A stretch of DNA of 64,000 nt from assembly GCF_020010905.1 (NCBI RefSeq), contig NZ_JAGJBY010000002.1, forward strand, positions 1,798,001-1,862,000. The letters are read 5' to 3'. A program made the translations under genes and the position numbers. Positions 1 to 7,668 of this stretch are shown piece after piece. Below the pieces are notes generated by a model. That model was given only the letters and a program-made list of their open reading frames with translations, searched no databases and had not been told where the DNA came from. The number at the start of each line of letters is the position of its first letter. Within the stretch, counting starts at the first letter, position 1. The DNA comes from Streptomyces acidiscabies (GTDB taxonomy: Bacteria; Actinomycetota; Actinomycetes; Streptomycetales; Streptomycetaceae).

Positions 1-204
1 GACCTCAGCGTCGTCCGCGTCGAGATCAACCGCATCAACACGGAACTGGTCAAGGCCCTCGCCGCGACCGCCGCCGACCGCTCCGGGGTCGTCTGCTACC
101 CCGAGCTGTACCTCGGCGCCGCCCAGGTCCGCCACGAACGCCACCTGGACCGCCTGCACACCGAGGCACTCTTCCGCGCACTGCCGTCGGTCTGCGAGAG
201 CTGA
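1..204 (+). CDS. C-terminal fragment of an unidentified protein
   Basis: An open frame runs from the first base of the window to a TGA at 202-204, giving the last 67 residues of a protein whose start lies upstream. The fragment has an Arg/Glu-rich helical character and ends in FRALPSVCES. Third-position GC is high, so it looks like real coding sequence. I do not recognise a family from this piece. It converges on the GH31 gene, and a perfect hairpin 13 bases after its stop would end its transcript. Confidence 0.6.
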   Translation, partial: DLSVVRVEINRINTELVKALAATAADRSGVVCYPELYLGAAQVRHERHLDRLHTEALFRALPSVCES

Positions 205-216
205 CCCGATACGACC

Positions 217-253
217 GTGAGGCCGGTCCCCGCCGTCCAGGGACCGGCCTCAC
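217..253. terminator. Bidirectional hairpin terminator
   Basis: A perfect 14-bp inverted repeat (217-230 with 240-253) encloses a 9-base loop. It sits between the partial gene on the plus strand and the GH31 gene on the minus strand, so it can serve both. There is no T-tract, which is usual for Streptomyces hairpin terminators. Confidence 0.75.
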
Positions 254-269
254 AGCCGCAGCCGCTACC

Positions 270-2330
270 TCACGGCGCGATCGGCAACTCCGCCCCGTCC
301 CGCAGGAACAGCGGAATCCGCTCCAGCGGCGCGTCGACGGTCACCGCCGCACCCCCCTCGTACGACACCCCCGTCCACGCGTCCGTCCACCGCGCCCCCG
401 CCGGCAGATACGCCGTACGGACCGTCGCCCCCGCCGTCAGCACCGGCGCGACCAGCAGATCCCGCCCGAACAGGTACGCGTCGTCGACGCCCCAACTCGC
501 CCGGTCCTCGGGGAACTCCAGGAACAGCGGACGCATCGGCGGGAGCCCCTCCTCGTGGGCCTCGCGCATGACCTCCAGGACGTACGGCCGCAGCCGCTCG
601 CGCAGCCGCACGTACTCGGCCATGATCGTGCCCGCCGAATCCCCGTACGACCACACCTCGTTGGGCCCGCCGGTCATGTCGGGGCCCAGCGGCATCCCCG
701 GGTCGCGGAACCCGTGCAGCCGCATCAGCGGCGAGAGGGCGCCGAACTGGAACCAGCGGACCATGACTTCGCGGTACGCCGGGTCGTCCGGGTCGCCGCC
801 GTGGAAGCCGCCGATGTCCGTGTTCCACCAAGGGATGCCGGAGAGCGCGGTGTTGAGCCCGGCGGCGATCTGGCGGCGCAGGGTCGGGAAGTCGGTGCCG
901 ATGTCGCCGGACCACAGCGCGGCTCCGTACCGCTGACTCCCGGCCCACGCCGAGCGGTTGAGGGTGATGACCTCCTCGCCCTCCGCGCCGAGCCCCTCCG
1001 CGAACGCCCGCGCGTTCTCCAGCGGGTACAGGTTGCCGACCTCAAGCCCAGGGCCCGCCCAGTAGCGCAGGTTCTCCGGGAACCCCGGCTTCAGCTCCGG
1101 CTCGCAGGCGTCCAGCCAGAACGCCGTGATGCCGTACGGGGCAAGGTAGTTGTCGCGGATCCGGGACCACACGAAGTCCCGCGCCTCGGGGTTCGTCGCG
1201 TCGTAGAAGGCGACCTGTACGGTCGAGGCGACGCCCTTGTCCGGCCAGTCCGCGTGCGCCATCGGACCGTACTGCGTGCCGATGAAGTAGCCGCGCTGCT
1301 CCATGAGTTGGTGGTTCTCGGAGAGCGGCGACACCGACGGCCACACGCTCACCACCAACTTGGTTCCCATCTCGGCGAGTTCACGCACCATCCCGGCCGG
1401 GTCCGGCCACTCGGCGGGGTCGAACTTCCACTCGCCGAGGTGCGTCCAGTGGAAGAAGTCGCACACGATCGCCGCCAGTGGCAGCCCCCGGCGCTTGTAC
1501 TCCCGTGCCACGGCCATGAGTTCGTCCTGCGTGCGGTACCGCAGCTTGCACTGCCAGAACCCCGCCGCCCACTCGGGCAGCATCGGCGTACGGCCGGTCA
1601 CCGCGCTGTAGCGCCGCTGGCCGTCGGCCGGAGAGCCGGCGGTGATCCAGTAGTCGATCTGCCGCGCCGAGTCCGCGACCCACCGCGTCCCGTTGTGCGC
1701 CAGCTCCACGCGCCCGATCGCCGGGTTGTTCCACAGCAGCGTGTAGCCCCGACTCGACGTCAGCACCGGGATGTTGACCTCGGCGTTGCGCTGCACCAGG
1801 TCGAGGACCAGCCCCTTCTGGTCGAACTTCCCGTGCTGGTGCTGCCCGAGCCCGTACAGCTTCTCGTCCTCGTAGGCCGCGAACCGCTGCTCCAGCCGGT
1901 GGTAGCCGTTCCCCACGGCCGTGTAGAGGCGCGAGCCCGGCCACCAGAAGTGCGCGCGCTCCTCGGCGAGGATCTCCTCCCCGGAGTCCGTCGACAGGAA
2001 GCGGACCAGGCCCTCGGCGCTCACCTCGACCGTCAGCGCGCCGACCGTCAACAGGCCCACGCCCTCGGCGAGTTTGACGACCGACTCGGTTGCCGGGGGA
2101 GTGTCGAGCAGCGCGCCCGGCAGCTCGGGCAGGACCGGCCCGCCGAGCCGGGACCGCACCCGGACCGCGTCCGGCCCCCACGGCTCGATACGGACGGTCT
2201 CCTGGCGCCCGCTCCACTCCAGCGCGCCGCCCCGCTCACGGAACGTCCCGACGGTGGGGGAGGACTGGGCCAGACTGACCTTGGGCTGAGACAGTTCTTC
2301 GGCGGACAGATCTTCGGCGGACAGAGTCAT
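270..2330 (-). CDS. Glycoside hydrolase family 31 (alpha-xylosidase/alpha-glucosidase type)
   Basis: A 686-residue GH31 enzyme, predicted to release alpha-linked xylose or glucose from oligosaccharides with retention of configuration. The N-terminal beta domain is followed by a TIM barrel with the family signature FWLDACEPE, putting the nucleophile at about Asp407. WSGDIG supplies the likely acid/base at about Asp476, and the WWNTDIGGF loop follows. The C-terminal beta domain ends RIPLFLRDGAELPIAP. I chose the ATG at 2330 because AGGAG lies 8 bases upstream; the frame stays open further upstream but that part is Arg/Gly-rich shadow. No signal peptide is visible, so it is probably cytoplasmic and acts on imported sugars. 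The LacI-type gene lies 116 bp upstream on the same strand and probably controls it. The exact substrate cannot be read from the sequence. Confidence 0.9.
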   Translation of the reverse strand: MTLSAEDLSAEELSQPKVSLAQSSPTVGTFRERGGALEWSGRQETVRIEPWGPDAVRVRSRLGGPVLPELPGALLDTPPATESVVKLAEGVGLLTVGALTVEVSAEGLVRFLSTDSGEEILAEERAHFWWPGSRLYTAVGNGYHRLEQRFAAYEDEKLYGLGQHQHGKFDQKGLVLDLVQRNAEVNIPVLTSSRGYTLLWNNPAIGRVELAHNGTRWVADSARQIDYWITAGSPADGQRRYSAVTGRTPMLPEWAAGFWQCKLRYRTQDELMAVAREYKRRGLPLAAIVCDFFHWTHLGEWKFDPAEWPDPAGMVRELAEMGTKLVVSVWPSVSPLSENHQLMEQRGYFIGTQYGPMAHADWPDKGVASTVQVAFYDATNPEARDFVWSRIRDNYLAPYGITAFWLDACEPELKPGFPENLRYWAGPGLEVGNLYPLENARAFAEGLGAEGEEVITLNRSAWAGSQRYGAALWSGDIGTDFPTLRRQIAAGLNTALSGIPWWNTDIGGFHGGDPDDPAYREVMVRWFQFGALSPLMRLHGFRDPGMPLGPDMTGGPNEVWSYGDSAGTIMAEYVRLRERLRPYVLEVMREAHEEGLPPMRPLFLEFPEDRASWGVDDAYLFGRDLLVAPVLTAGATVRTAYLPAGARWTDAWTGVSYEGGAAVTVDAPLERIPLFLRDGAELPIAP

Positions 2331-2446
2331 GAGGCGTGCTCCTGAGGGGAAGCGTGCGGACCTGAAGGCACCCCGAAGGGCGCTGAAGACACCCCGAACA
2401 ACGCCCTTCACCAACAGGGCGCCGTACGAAGAGAAGTGACCGTCTG

Positions 2447-3454
2447 TCAGATGTTGCTCGGGCCCGTGCTCGCCCGGACCGTCAACTCGGGGGAGATCAG
2501 CGCCACTTCGGCCCCGCCCCGCCCCTCCAGCTTCGCGACGAGCTGCTCCATCGCCCGCCGCCCCATCTCGGCCGCCGGGATCGCCACCGACGTCAGCCTG
2601 ACCGGCGCCTGCGTCGCCACCTGGTCCGGGCAGATCGCGACCACCGACACGTCCTCCGGCACCGCCCGCCCCTGCTGGCGCAGCAGCGAGAGCAGCGGCT
2701 CCACCGCCGACTCGTTCTGCACGACGAACCCCGTGGTCGCCGGGCGTTCGTCGAAGACCCGGGCCAGCGTCGCGGCCAGCGCGTCGTACCCGCCCTCGCA
2801 CGGCCGGTGCAGCGCGCGCACCCCCAACTCCCGTGCGCGCGACCGCAGTCCGTCCAGCGTACGGACCGCGAACCCGGTGTGCCGCTCGTACACCCCCGGC
2901 GCCTCGCCGATCACGGCGACGTCCCGGTGGCCCAGGTCCGCGAGGTGCTCGACGCACAGCGCGCCCGTCGCGCTCCAGTCGAGGTCTACGCAGGTCAGTC
3001 CCGAGGTGTCGGCGGGGAGGCCGATCAGCACCGAGGGGCGGTCGGTCGAGCGCAGCAACGGCAGCCGCTCGTCGTCGAGTTCGACGTCCATCAGGATCAT
3101 GCCGTCGGCCAGCCCGCTGCCCGTCACCCTGCGTACCGCGTCCGGCCCCTCCTGGCCGGTCAGCAGCAGGATGTCGTAGCCGTAGCCGCGCGCGGCCGTC
3201 GCCACCGCGATGGAGATCTCCATCATCACCGGCATGTACATGTCGGTGCGGAGCGGAATCATCAGCGCGATGATGTTCGAGCGGCTGCTCGCGAGCGCGC
3301 GCGCACCCGCGTTCGGGTGGTACCCCAACTCCCGGATGCTCTGCTCGACGCGCTGCCGTGTGGTCGTGGAGATGGACCGCTTGCCACTGAGGACATAGCT
3401 CACCGTGCTCGCCGAGACTCCGGCGTGCTGGGCGACCTCGGCGAGGGTGACCAT
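2447..3454 (-). CDS. LacI-family transcriptional regulator
   Basis: A 335-residue repressor with the classic N-terminal LacI helix-turn-helix (TLAEVAQHAGVSASTVSYVL) and hinge region, then a periplasmic-binding-protein-like effector domain (LAEMGRRAMEQLVAKLEG near the end). The ATG at 3454 is preceded by GGAGAG at a good distance; the frame is open further upstream but the family begins here. The gene lies directly upstream of the GH31 enzyme on the same strand, so the ligand is probably a sugar from that enzyme's pathway. Two GAAGCGCTTC palindromes upstream of the start fit the symmetrical LacI-family operator and suggest autoregulation. Confidence 0.92.
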   Translation of the reverse strand: MVTLAEVAQHAGVSASTVSYVLSGKRSISTTTRQRVEQSIRELGYHPNAGARALASSRSNIIALMIPLRTDMYMPVMMEISIAVATAARGYGYDILLLTGQEGPDAVRRVTGSGLADGMILMDVELDDERLPLLRSTDRPSVLIGLPADTSGLTCVDLDWSATGALCVEHLADLGHRDVAVIGEAPGVYERHTGFAVRTLDGLRSRARELGVRALHRPCEGGYDALAATLARVFDERPATTGFVVQNESAVEPLLSLLRQQGRAVPEDVSVVAICPDQVATQAPVRLTSVAIPAAEMGRRAMEQLVAKLEGRGGAEVALISPELTVRASTGPSNI

Positions 3455-3470
3455 CCAGCTCTCCAAGCTT

Positions 3471-3487
3471 TGTGAAGCGCTTCGACA
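3471..3487. promoter_or_regulatory. LacI-type operator O1
   Basis: TGTGAAGCGCTTCGACA contains a perfect 10-bp palindrome (3474-3483). It lies just upstream of the lacI-type start codon, within the region that would be its leader. The GCGC-centred symmetry is typical of LacI-family operators. A second copy lies 91 bp upstream. Confidence 0.7.
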
Positions 3488-3560
3488 GTGCGCGTTGCGA
3501 ACAGGGTGGGCGAGTGGGTGGTTCGACAGTAGCTTCAGTGAGGGACGGGTGTCCATAGGT

Positions 3561-3580
3561 TGTCGAAGCGCTTCGATAAT
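3561..3580. promoter_or_regulatory. LacI-type operator O2
   Basis: TCGAAGCGCTTCGA (3563-3576) is a perfect 14-bp palindrome with the same core as O1. The centres are 91 bp apart, close to nine helical turns, which would place both sites on one face of the helix and would allow looping. It sits in the divergent region between the regulator and the acyl-CoA dehydrogenase. Confidence 0.7.
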
Positions 3581-3653
3581 CACTCCGGAACGGGGTGAAC
3601 GGGTGCGCGAGGGCTGGTCCAAGCCGCCGTAATCGGGTAAACGATCCAGTAGA

Positions 3654-3663
3654 ACCGATCGGT
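3654..3663. promoter_or_regulatory. Palindrome upstream of acyl-CoA dehydrogenase, possible TetR-type operator
   Basis: ACCGATCGGT is a perfect 10-bp palindrome whose centre lies about 48 bases before the dehydrogenase start. It is unrelated to the LacI-type operators nearby. TetR-family regulators of fatty-acid genes commonly use short palindromes of this kind; that assignment is inference. Confidence 0.35.
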
Positions 3664-3706
3664 AACCAGACGTCCCGAACACCCGATCCGCGGCGAGGTG
3701 ATCCTC

Positions 3707-5677
3707 ATGTCCGCACCACACGCATCACCGGGCAAGCCGTCCGTCTCAGGCCCCTCCGTCTCAGGCCCCTCTGTCTCAGAACGTGAGGCCCGGCAGGTCG
3801 CCGAGGCGGCCCGCGAGCAGGACTGGCGCAAACCCAGTTTCGCCAAGGAGCTGTTCCTCGGCCGCTTCCGGCTCGACCTGATCCACCCGCACCCCGTCCC
3901 GCCCGACGCCGACGTCCGCCGCGGCGAGGAGTTCCTCGCGGCGCTGCGCGACTTCTGCGAGACCAAGGTCGACTCCGCCCGCATCGAGCGCGAGGCGCGC
4001 ATCCCCGACGAGACGATCAACGGGCTCAAGGACCTCGGCGCGCTCGGCATGAAGATCGATACGCAGTACGGCGGCCTCGGACTCACCCAGGTCTACTACA
4101 ACAAGGCCCTCGCCCTCGTCGGCTCCGCGAATCCGGCACTCGGCGCGCTGCTGTCCGCGCACCAGTCGATCGGGGTGCCGCAGCCGCTGAAGATCTTCGG
4201 TACGCAGGAGCAGAAGGACGCGTTCCTGCCGCGCTGCGCCACGACGGCCATCAGCGCGTTCCTGCTCACCGAGCCGGACGTCGGGTCCGATCCCGCGCGG
4301 CTCGCGACGACCGCCGTACCCGACGGGGACGAATACGTCGTCGACGGCGTCAAGCTGTGGACCACCAACGGGGTCGTCGCCGATCTGCTGGTCGTCATGG
4401 CCCGGGTTCCCGTGTCCGAGGGGCACCGGGGTGGGATCACCGCGTTCGTCGTCGAGGCCGATTCCGAGGGGGTCACCGTCGAGAACCGCAACGCGTTCAT
4501 GGGGCTGCGCGGGATCGAGAACGGGGTCACCCGGTTCCACCAGGTCCGGGTGCCCGCCGCCAACCGCATCGGGCCCGAGGGGGCCGGGCTGAAGATCGCG
4601 CTCACCACCCTCAACACCGGGCGGTTGTCGCTGCCCGCGATGTGTGTCGGGGCCGGGAAGTGGGCGCTGAAGATCGCCCGCGAGTGGTCCGGGGTCCGTG
4701 AACAGTGGGGGAAACCCGTCGCGTTGCACGAAGCGGTCGGGGCGAAGATCAGCTTCATCGCCGCAACGACCTTTGCCCTGGAGGCCGTTGTCGATCTCTC
4801 CTCGCAGATGGCCGACGAGGACCGCAACGACATCCGCATCGAGGCGGCGCTCGCGAAGCTGTACGGCTCCGAGATGGGGTGCCTCATCGCCGACGAGCTG
4901 GTGCAGATACGGGGTGGGCGGGGGTTCGAGACCGCCGAGTCGCTCAAGGCGCGGGGTGAACGGGGCGTGCCTGCCGAGCAGTTGGTCCGTGACCTGCGTA
5001 TCAACCGCATCTTCGAGGGGTCCACCGAGATCATGCACCTCCTCATCGCGCGGGAGGCGGTCGACGCGCATCTCTCTGTCGCCGGGGACCTCATCGATCC
5101 CGACAAGTCCCTTGAGGAGAAGGCGCGTGCGGGTGTGGAGGCCGGTTCCTTCTACGCTCGCTGGCTGCCGAAGCTCGTCGTCGGTGCCGGGCAACTTCCC
5201 ACGTCCTACGACGACTTCAAGAACGGGATGGATCTTTCCGGGCATCTTCGGTACGTCGAGCGTCACTCCCGGAAGCTTGCGCGGTCCACGTTCTATGCGA
5301 TGTCCCGGTGGCAGGGGCGGCTGGAGACGAAGCAAGGGTTTCTCGGCCGGGTCGTGGATATCGGGGCGGAGTTGTTCGCGATGAGTGCGGCGTGTGTTCG
5401 GGCGGAGTATCTCCGTGCCCGGGGGCAACACGGGCGTGAGGCTTATCAGTTGGCCGACGCGTTCTGCCGGCAGGCCCGCGTGAGGGTGGACGAGCTGTTC
5501 GGGCGGCTGTGGTCCAACACGGATGAGGTCGACCGGAAGGTGGTCAAGGGGGTGCTTGGGGGAGCGTACGAGTGGCTGGAGACCGGCATTGTTGATCCCT
5601 CGGGGGAGGGGCCTTGGATTGCCGATGCATCGCCGGGGGCGTCTACGAAGGAGAACGTGCACCGGCCGATTCGGTGA
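3707..5677 (+). CDS. Acyl-CoA dehydrogenase, long form
   Basis: A 656-residue FAD-dependent acyl-CoA dehydrogenase, expected to introduce the alpha-beta double bond into acyl-CoA in fatty-acid breakdown. Family landmarks are AFLLTEPDVGSDPA (FAD/substrate loop), the RGGRGFE motif and RINRIFEGSTEIMHLLIARE, which surrounds the usual catalytic region. It is longer than the usual 380-400 residues: a C-terminal extension of some 180 residues resembles the longer mycobacterial FadE-type enzymes. I chose the ATG at 3707 because GAGGTG precedes it by 6 bases; a GTG at 3698 is also possible. The extreme N-terminus is a short repeat (SVSGPSVSGPSVSE) encoded by 15-bp tandem repeats, probably disordered. 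The gene is divergent from the LacI-type regulator. Confidence 0.9.
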   Translation: MSAPHASPGKPSVSGPSVSGPSVSEREARQVAEAAREQDWRKPSFAKELFLGRFRLDLIHPHPVPPDADVRRGEEFLAALRDFCETKVDSARIEREARIPDETINGLKDLGALGMKIDTQYGGLGLTQVYYNKALALVGSANPALGALLSAHQSIGVPQPLKIFGTQEQKDAFLPRCATTAISAFLLTEPDVGSDPARLATTAVPDGDEYVVDGVKLWTTNGVVADLLVVMARVPVSEGHRGGITAFVVEADSEGVTVENRNAFMGLRGIENGVTRFHQVRVPAANRIGPEGAGLKIALTTLNTGRLSLPAMCVGAGKWALKIAREWSGVREQWGKPVALHEAVGAKISFIAATTFALEAVVDLSSQMADEDRNDIRIEAALAKLYGSEMGCLIADELVQIRGGRGFETAESLKARGERGVPAEQLVRDLRINRIFEGSTEIMHLLIAREAVDAHLSVAGDLIDPDKSLEEKARAGVEAGSFYARWLPKLVVGAGQLPTSYDDFKNGMDLSGHLRYVERHSRKLARSTFYAMSRWQGRLETKQGFLGRVVDIGAELFAMSAACVRAEYLRARGQHGREAYQLADAFCRQARVRVDELFGRLWSNTDEVDRKVVKGVLGGAYEWLETGIVDPSGEGPWIADASPGASTKENVHRPIR

Positions 5678-5690
5678 AAGACGGGTTGTG

Positions 5691-5759
5691 GGGCGGGTGC
5701 GGGTCCGTTGTGGCTGGTCGCGCAGTTCCCCGCGCCCCTAAAAAAGACTCGCACCCGCC
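5691..5759. repeat. Streptomyces interspersed repeat with inverted ends
   Basis: A 49-base segment (5691-5739) recurs at 10372-10420 with one mismatch. Here it is flanked by a 10-bp inverted repeat (GGCGGGTGCG at 5692-5701, CGCACCCGCC at 5750-5759), so the whole unit can fold. It fills most of the gap between two convergent genes and may double as their terminator. I see no coding capacity. Confidence 0.7.
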
Positions 5760-5790
5760 GCCTTAAAACCTCAGCACCACTTCTGATACC

Positions 5791-6243
5791 TCAGCACCAC
5801 TTGTGGTCCTTCGTCTTCTTCGTCCACGTGCACGTGTCCACCTTCGACCCCGTCGCGCGGGTCAAGGTTGCCGTGTCGCCGTCGTTGTTCCAGACGTATG
5901 CCTTGCGGTTCTGGAATTTGTCGGCCGTCGTGTCCTTGCCCGTGCCGGTGTGGATCTTTACCGTCTTGCCGGCTGCTATGGAGATGTTCTTGAAGACGTA
6001 CTTGTGGTTCGAAGCGTCCTTCAGGATCCAGCCCTTGATGTTCACCGGCTTCTTGCTGGTGTTCTTGAGCTGGACCCATTCCGCGTTGAGGCTCGCGGTG
6101 GAGCGGGTGTCCTTGCCCGGGCTGTCGAACCAGATGTGGTACAGCTCGACGCCGCCGGTGGCGGAGTGGGCCGGGGTGGAGAGGGCCGTGCCGAAGAGCA
6201 TGGCCGTGCCGCCGAGGGCAGCACAGAGTCGGGTGACGCGCAT
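5791..6243 (-). CDS. Secreted lamin-tail-domain protein
   Basis: A 150-residue protein with a Sec signal peptide (Arg near the N-terminus, hydrophobic core ALGGTAMLFGTAL, cleavage after about THPAHSA-like TPAHSA), so it is exported. The mature part resembles the lamin-tail (LTD) beta-sandwich: EWVQLKNTSKKPVNIKGW, then VFKNISIAAGKTVKIHTGTG and AYVWNNDGDTATL. In bacteria such domains often sit on secreted or wall proteins and nucleases, but here the domain is alone, so a binding or structural role is more likely than catalysis. A GGGGGG-type ribosome site precedes the ATG. The gene converges on the dehydrogenase. Confidence 0.85.
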   Translation of the reverse strand: MRVTRLCAALGGTAMLFGTALSTPAHSATGGVELYHIWFDSPGKDTRSTASLNAEWVQLKNTSKKPVNIKGWILKDASNHKYVFKNISIAAGKTVKIHTGTGKDTTADKFQNRKAYVWNNDGDTATLTRATGSKVDTCTWTKKTKDHKWC

Positions 6244-6393
6244 GTGAGAGATCCCCCCTGGATGTCGTATGCGGGATCAGTCCTATCACGGGATCTTCAC
6301 CAGAAACTCATAAACGGTTATATGAACCACCTCTCGCGCCAACCCCGGCCCACCCCTTGGCGACACGCTGTCCACCCTCACAGCCCATGCGGC

Positions 6394-6399
6394 GACAAT
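6394..6399 (+). promoter_or_regulatory. Possible -10 element for leaderless dxr mRNA
   Basis: GACAAT ends 6 bases before the dxr ATG at 6406. With normal -10 to start spacing, transcription would begin at or next to the ATG. The only purine run (GGGGGA) abuts the start and is too close to act as a ribosome site. No convincing -35 is visible. Confidence 0.4.
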
Positions 6400-6405
6400 G
6401 GGGGA

Positions 6406-7668
6406 ATGACCGACAGTCCAGCCCCTCTCGCCGACCCCCACCTGGTCTTCGCCCCCGTCGCGGGCGACGCCCCCAAGGAGGTGGTGATCCTCGGCTCCAC
6501 CGGCTCGATCGGCACGCAGGCCATCGACCTCGTCCTGCGCAACCCCGACCGCTTCAGGGTCACCGCCCTGTCCGCGCACGGCGCCCGCGTCGCCCTGCTC
6601 GCCGAGCAGGCGCACCGGCTGCGGGTGAGGACAGTCGCGGTCGCCCGCGAGGACGCCGTACCGGCGCTGCGCGAGGCCCTCGCGGCCGAGTACGGCGCGG
6701 GCGAGCCGCTCCCGGAGATCCTCGCGGGGCCGGACGCGGCCACGCAGGTCGCCGCCTCCGACTGCCACACCGTCCTGAACGGCATCACCGGCGCGATCGG
6801 CCTCGCCCCGACGCTGGCCGCCCTGGAGGCGGGCCGCACTCTCGCGCTCGCCAACAAGGAGTCGCTGATCGTCGGCGGCCCCCTGGTGAAGGCGCTGGCG
6901 CAACCCGGTCAGATCATCCCCGTCGACTCCGAGCACGCGGCCCTCTTCCAGGCGCTCGCCTCCGGCACCCGCGCGGACGTCCGCAAGCTCGTCGTCACCG
7001 CGTCCGGCGGTCCCTTCCGGGGCCGTACGAAGGACCAGCTCGCGGACGTCACGGTCGAGGAGGCGCTCGCGCACCCCACCTGGGCGATGGGCCCGGTCAT
7101 CACGATCAACTCGGCGACCCTGGTCAACAAAGGGCTGGAAGTCATCGAGGCGCACCTCCTCTACGACATTCCCTTCGACCGCATTGAGGTGGTCGTGCAT
7201 CCCCAGTCGTATGTCCACTCGATGGTTGAGTTCACGGACGGATCGACGATGGCCCAGGCGACGCCCCCCGACATGCGCGGGCCGATCGCCATCGGGCTCG
7301 GCTGGCCGCACCGCGTCCCCGACGCGGCGCCCACTTTCGACTGGAGCAAGGCTTCCACCTGGGAGTTCTTCCCCCTGGACAACGAGGCGTTCCCCTCGGT
7401 GAACCTCGCCCGGCACGTCGGCGAGCTCGCGGGAACGGCTCCGGCGGTGTTCAATGCCGCCAACGAGGAGAGCGTGGAGGCGTTCCGCCGGGGCGCGCTG
7501 CCGTTCAACGGGATCATGGAGACCGTCACGCGTGTGGTCGAAGAACACGTGATGAAAGAACACAGCGTGTCGGGAACTTCGCTCAGCGTGTCGAACGTCC
7601 TCGAAGCAGATGCCTGGGCACGAGCCCGGGCCCGGGAACTGACGGCGACCGCGGAGGCGCGCGCATGA
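6406..7668 (+). CDS. dxr: 1-deoxy-D-xylulose 5-phosphate reductoisomerase
   Basis: A 420-residue enzyme of the MEP pathway, converting DXP to 2-C-methyl-D-erythritol 4-phosphate with NADPH. Visible landmarks are the nucleotide-binding loop VVILGSTGSIGTQAID, LANKESLIVGGPL, the metal/substrate motif PVDSEHAALFQAL and the catalytic loop HPQSYVHSMVEF. The start at 6406 gives the family's usual length with a short non-conserved N-terminus; a much longer open frame upstream is shadow. Its stop overlaps the start of the site-2 protease gene (ATGA), so the two are translationally coupled, and ispG of the same pathway follows. Confidence 0.97.
   Translation: MTDSPAPLADPHLVFAPVAGDAPKEVVILGSTGSIGTQAIDLVLRNPDRFRVTALSAHGARVALLAEQAHRLRVRTVAVAREDAVPALREALAAEYGAGEPLPEILAGPDAATQVAASDCHTVLNGITGAIGLAPTLAALEAGRTLALANKESLIVGGPLVKALAQPGQIIPVDSEHAALFQALASGTRADVRKLVVTASGGPFRGRTKDQLADVTVEEALAHPTWAMGPVITINSATLVNKGLEVIEAHLLYDIPFDRIEVVVHPQSYVHSMVEFTDGSTMAQATPPDMRGPIAIGLGWPHRVPDAAPTFDWSKASTWEFFPLDNEAFPSVNLARHVGELAGTAPAVFNAANEESVEAFRRGALPFNGIMETVTRVVEEHVMKEHSVSGTSLSVSNVLEADAWARARARELTATAEARA

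Noticed and set aside
2375..2409. 8-bp inverted repeat (GAAGGGCG / CGCCCTTC) between the LacI-type gene and GH31 as a terminator
   Set aside because: The stem is short and the loop is 19 bases; it would be weak and the genes are likely co-transcribed.
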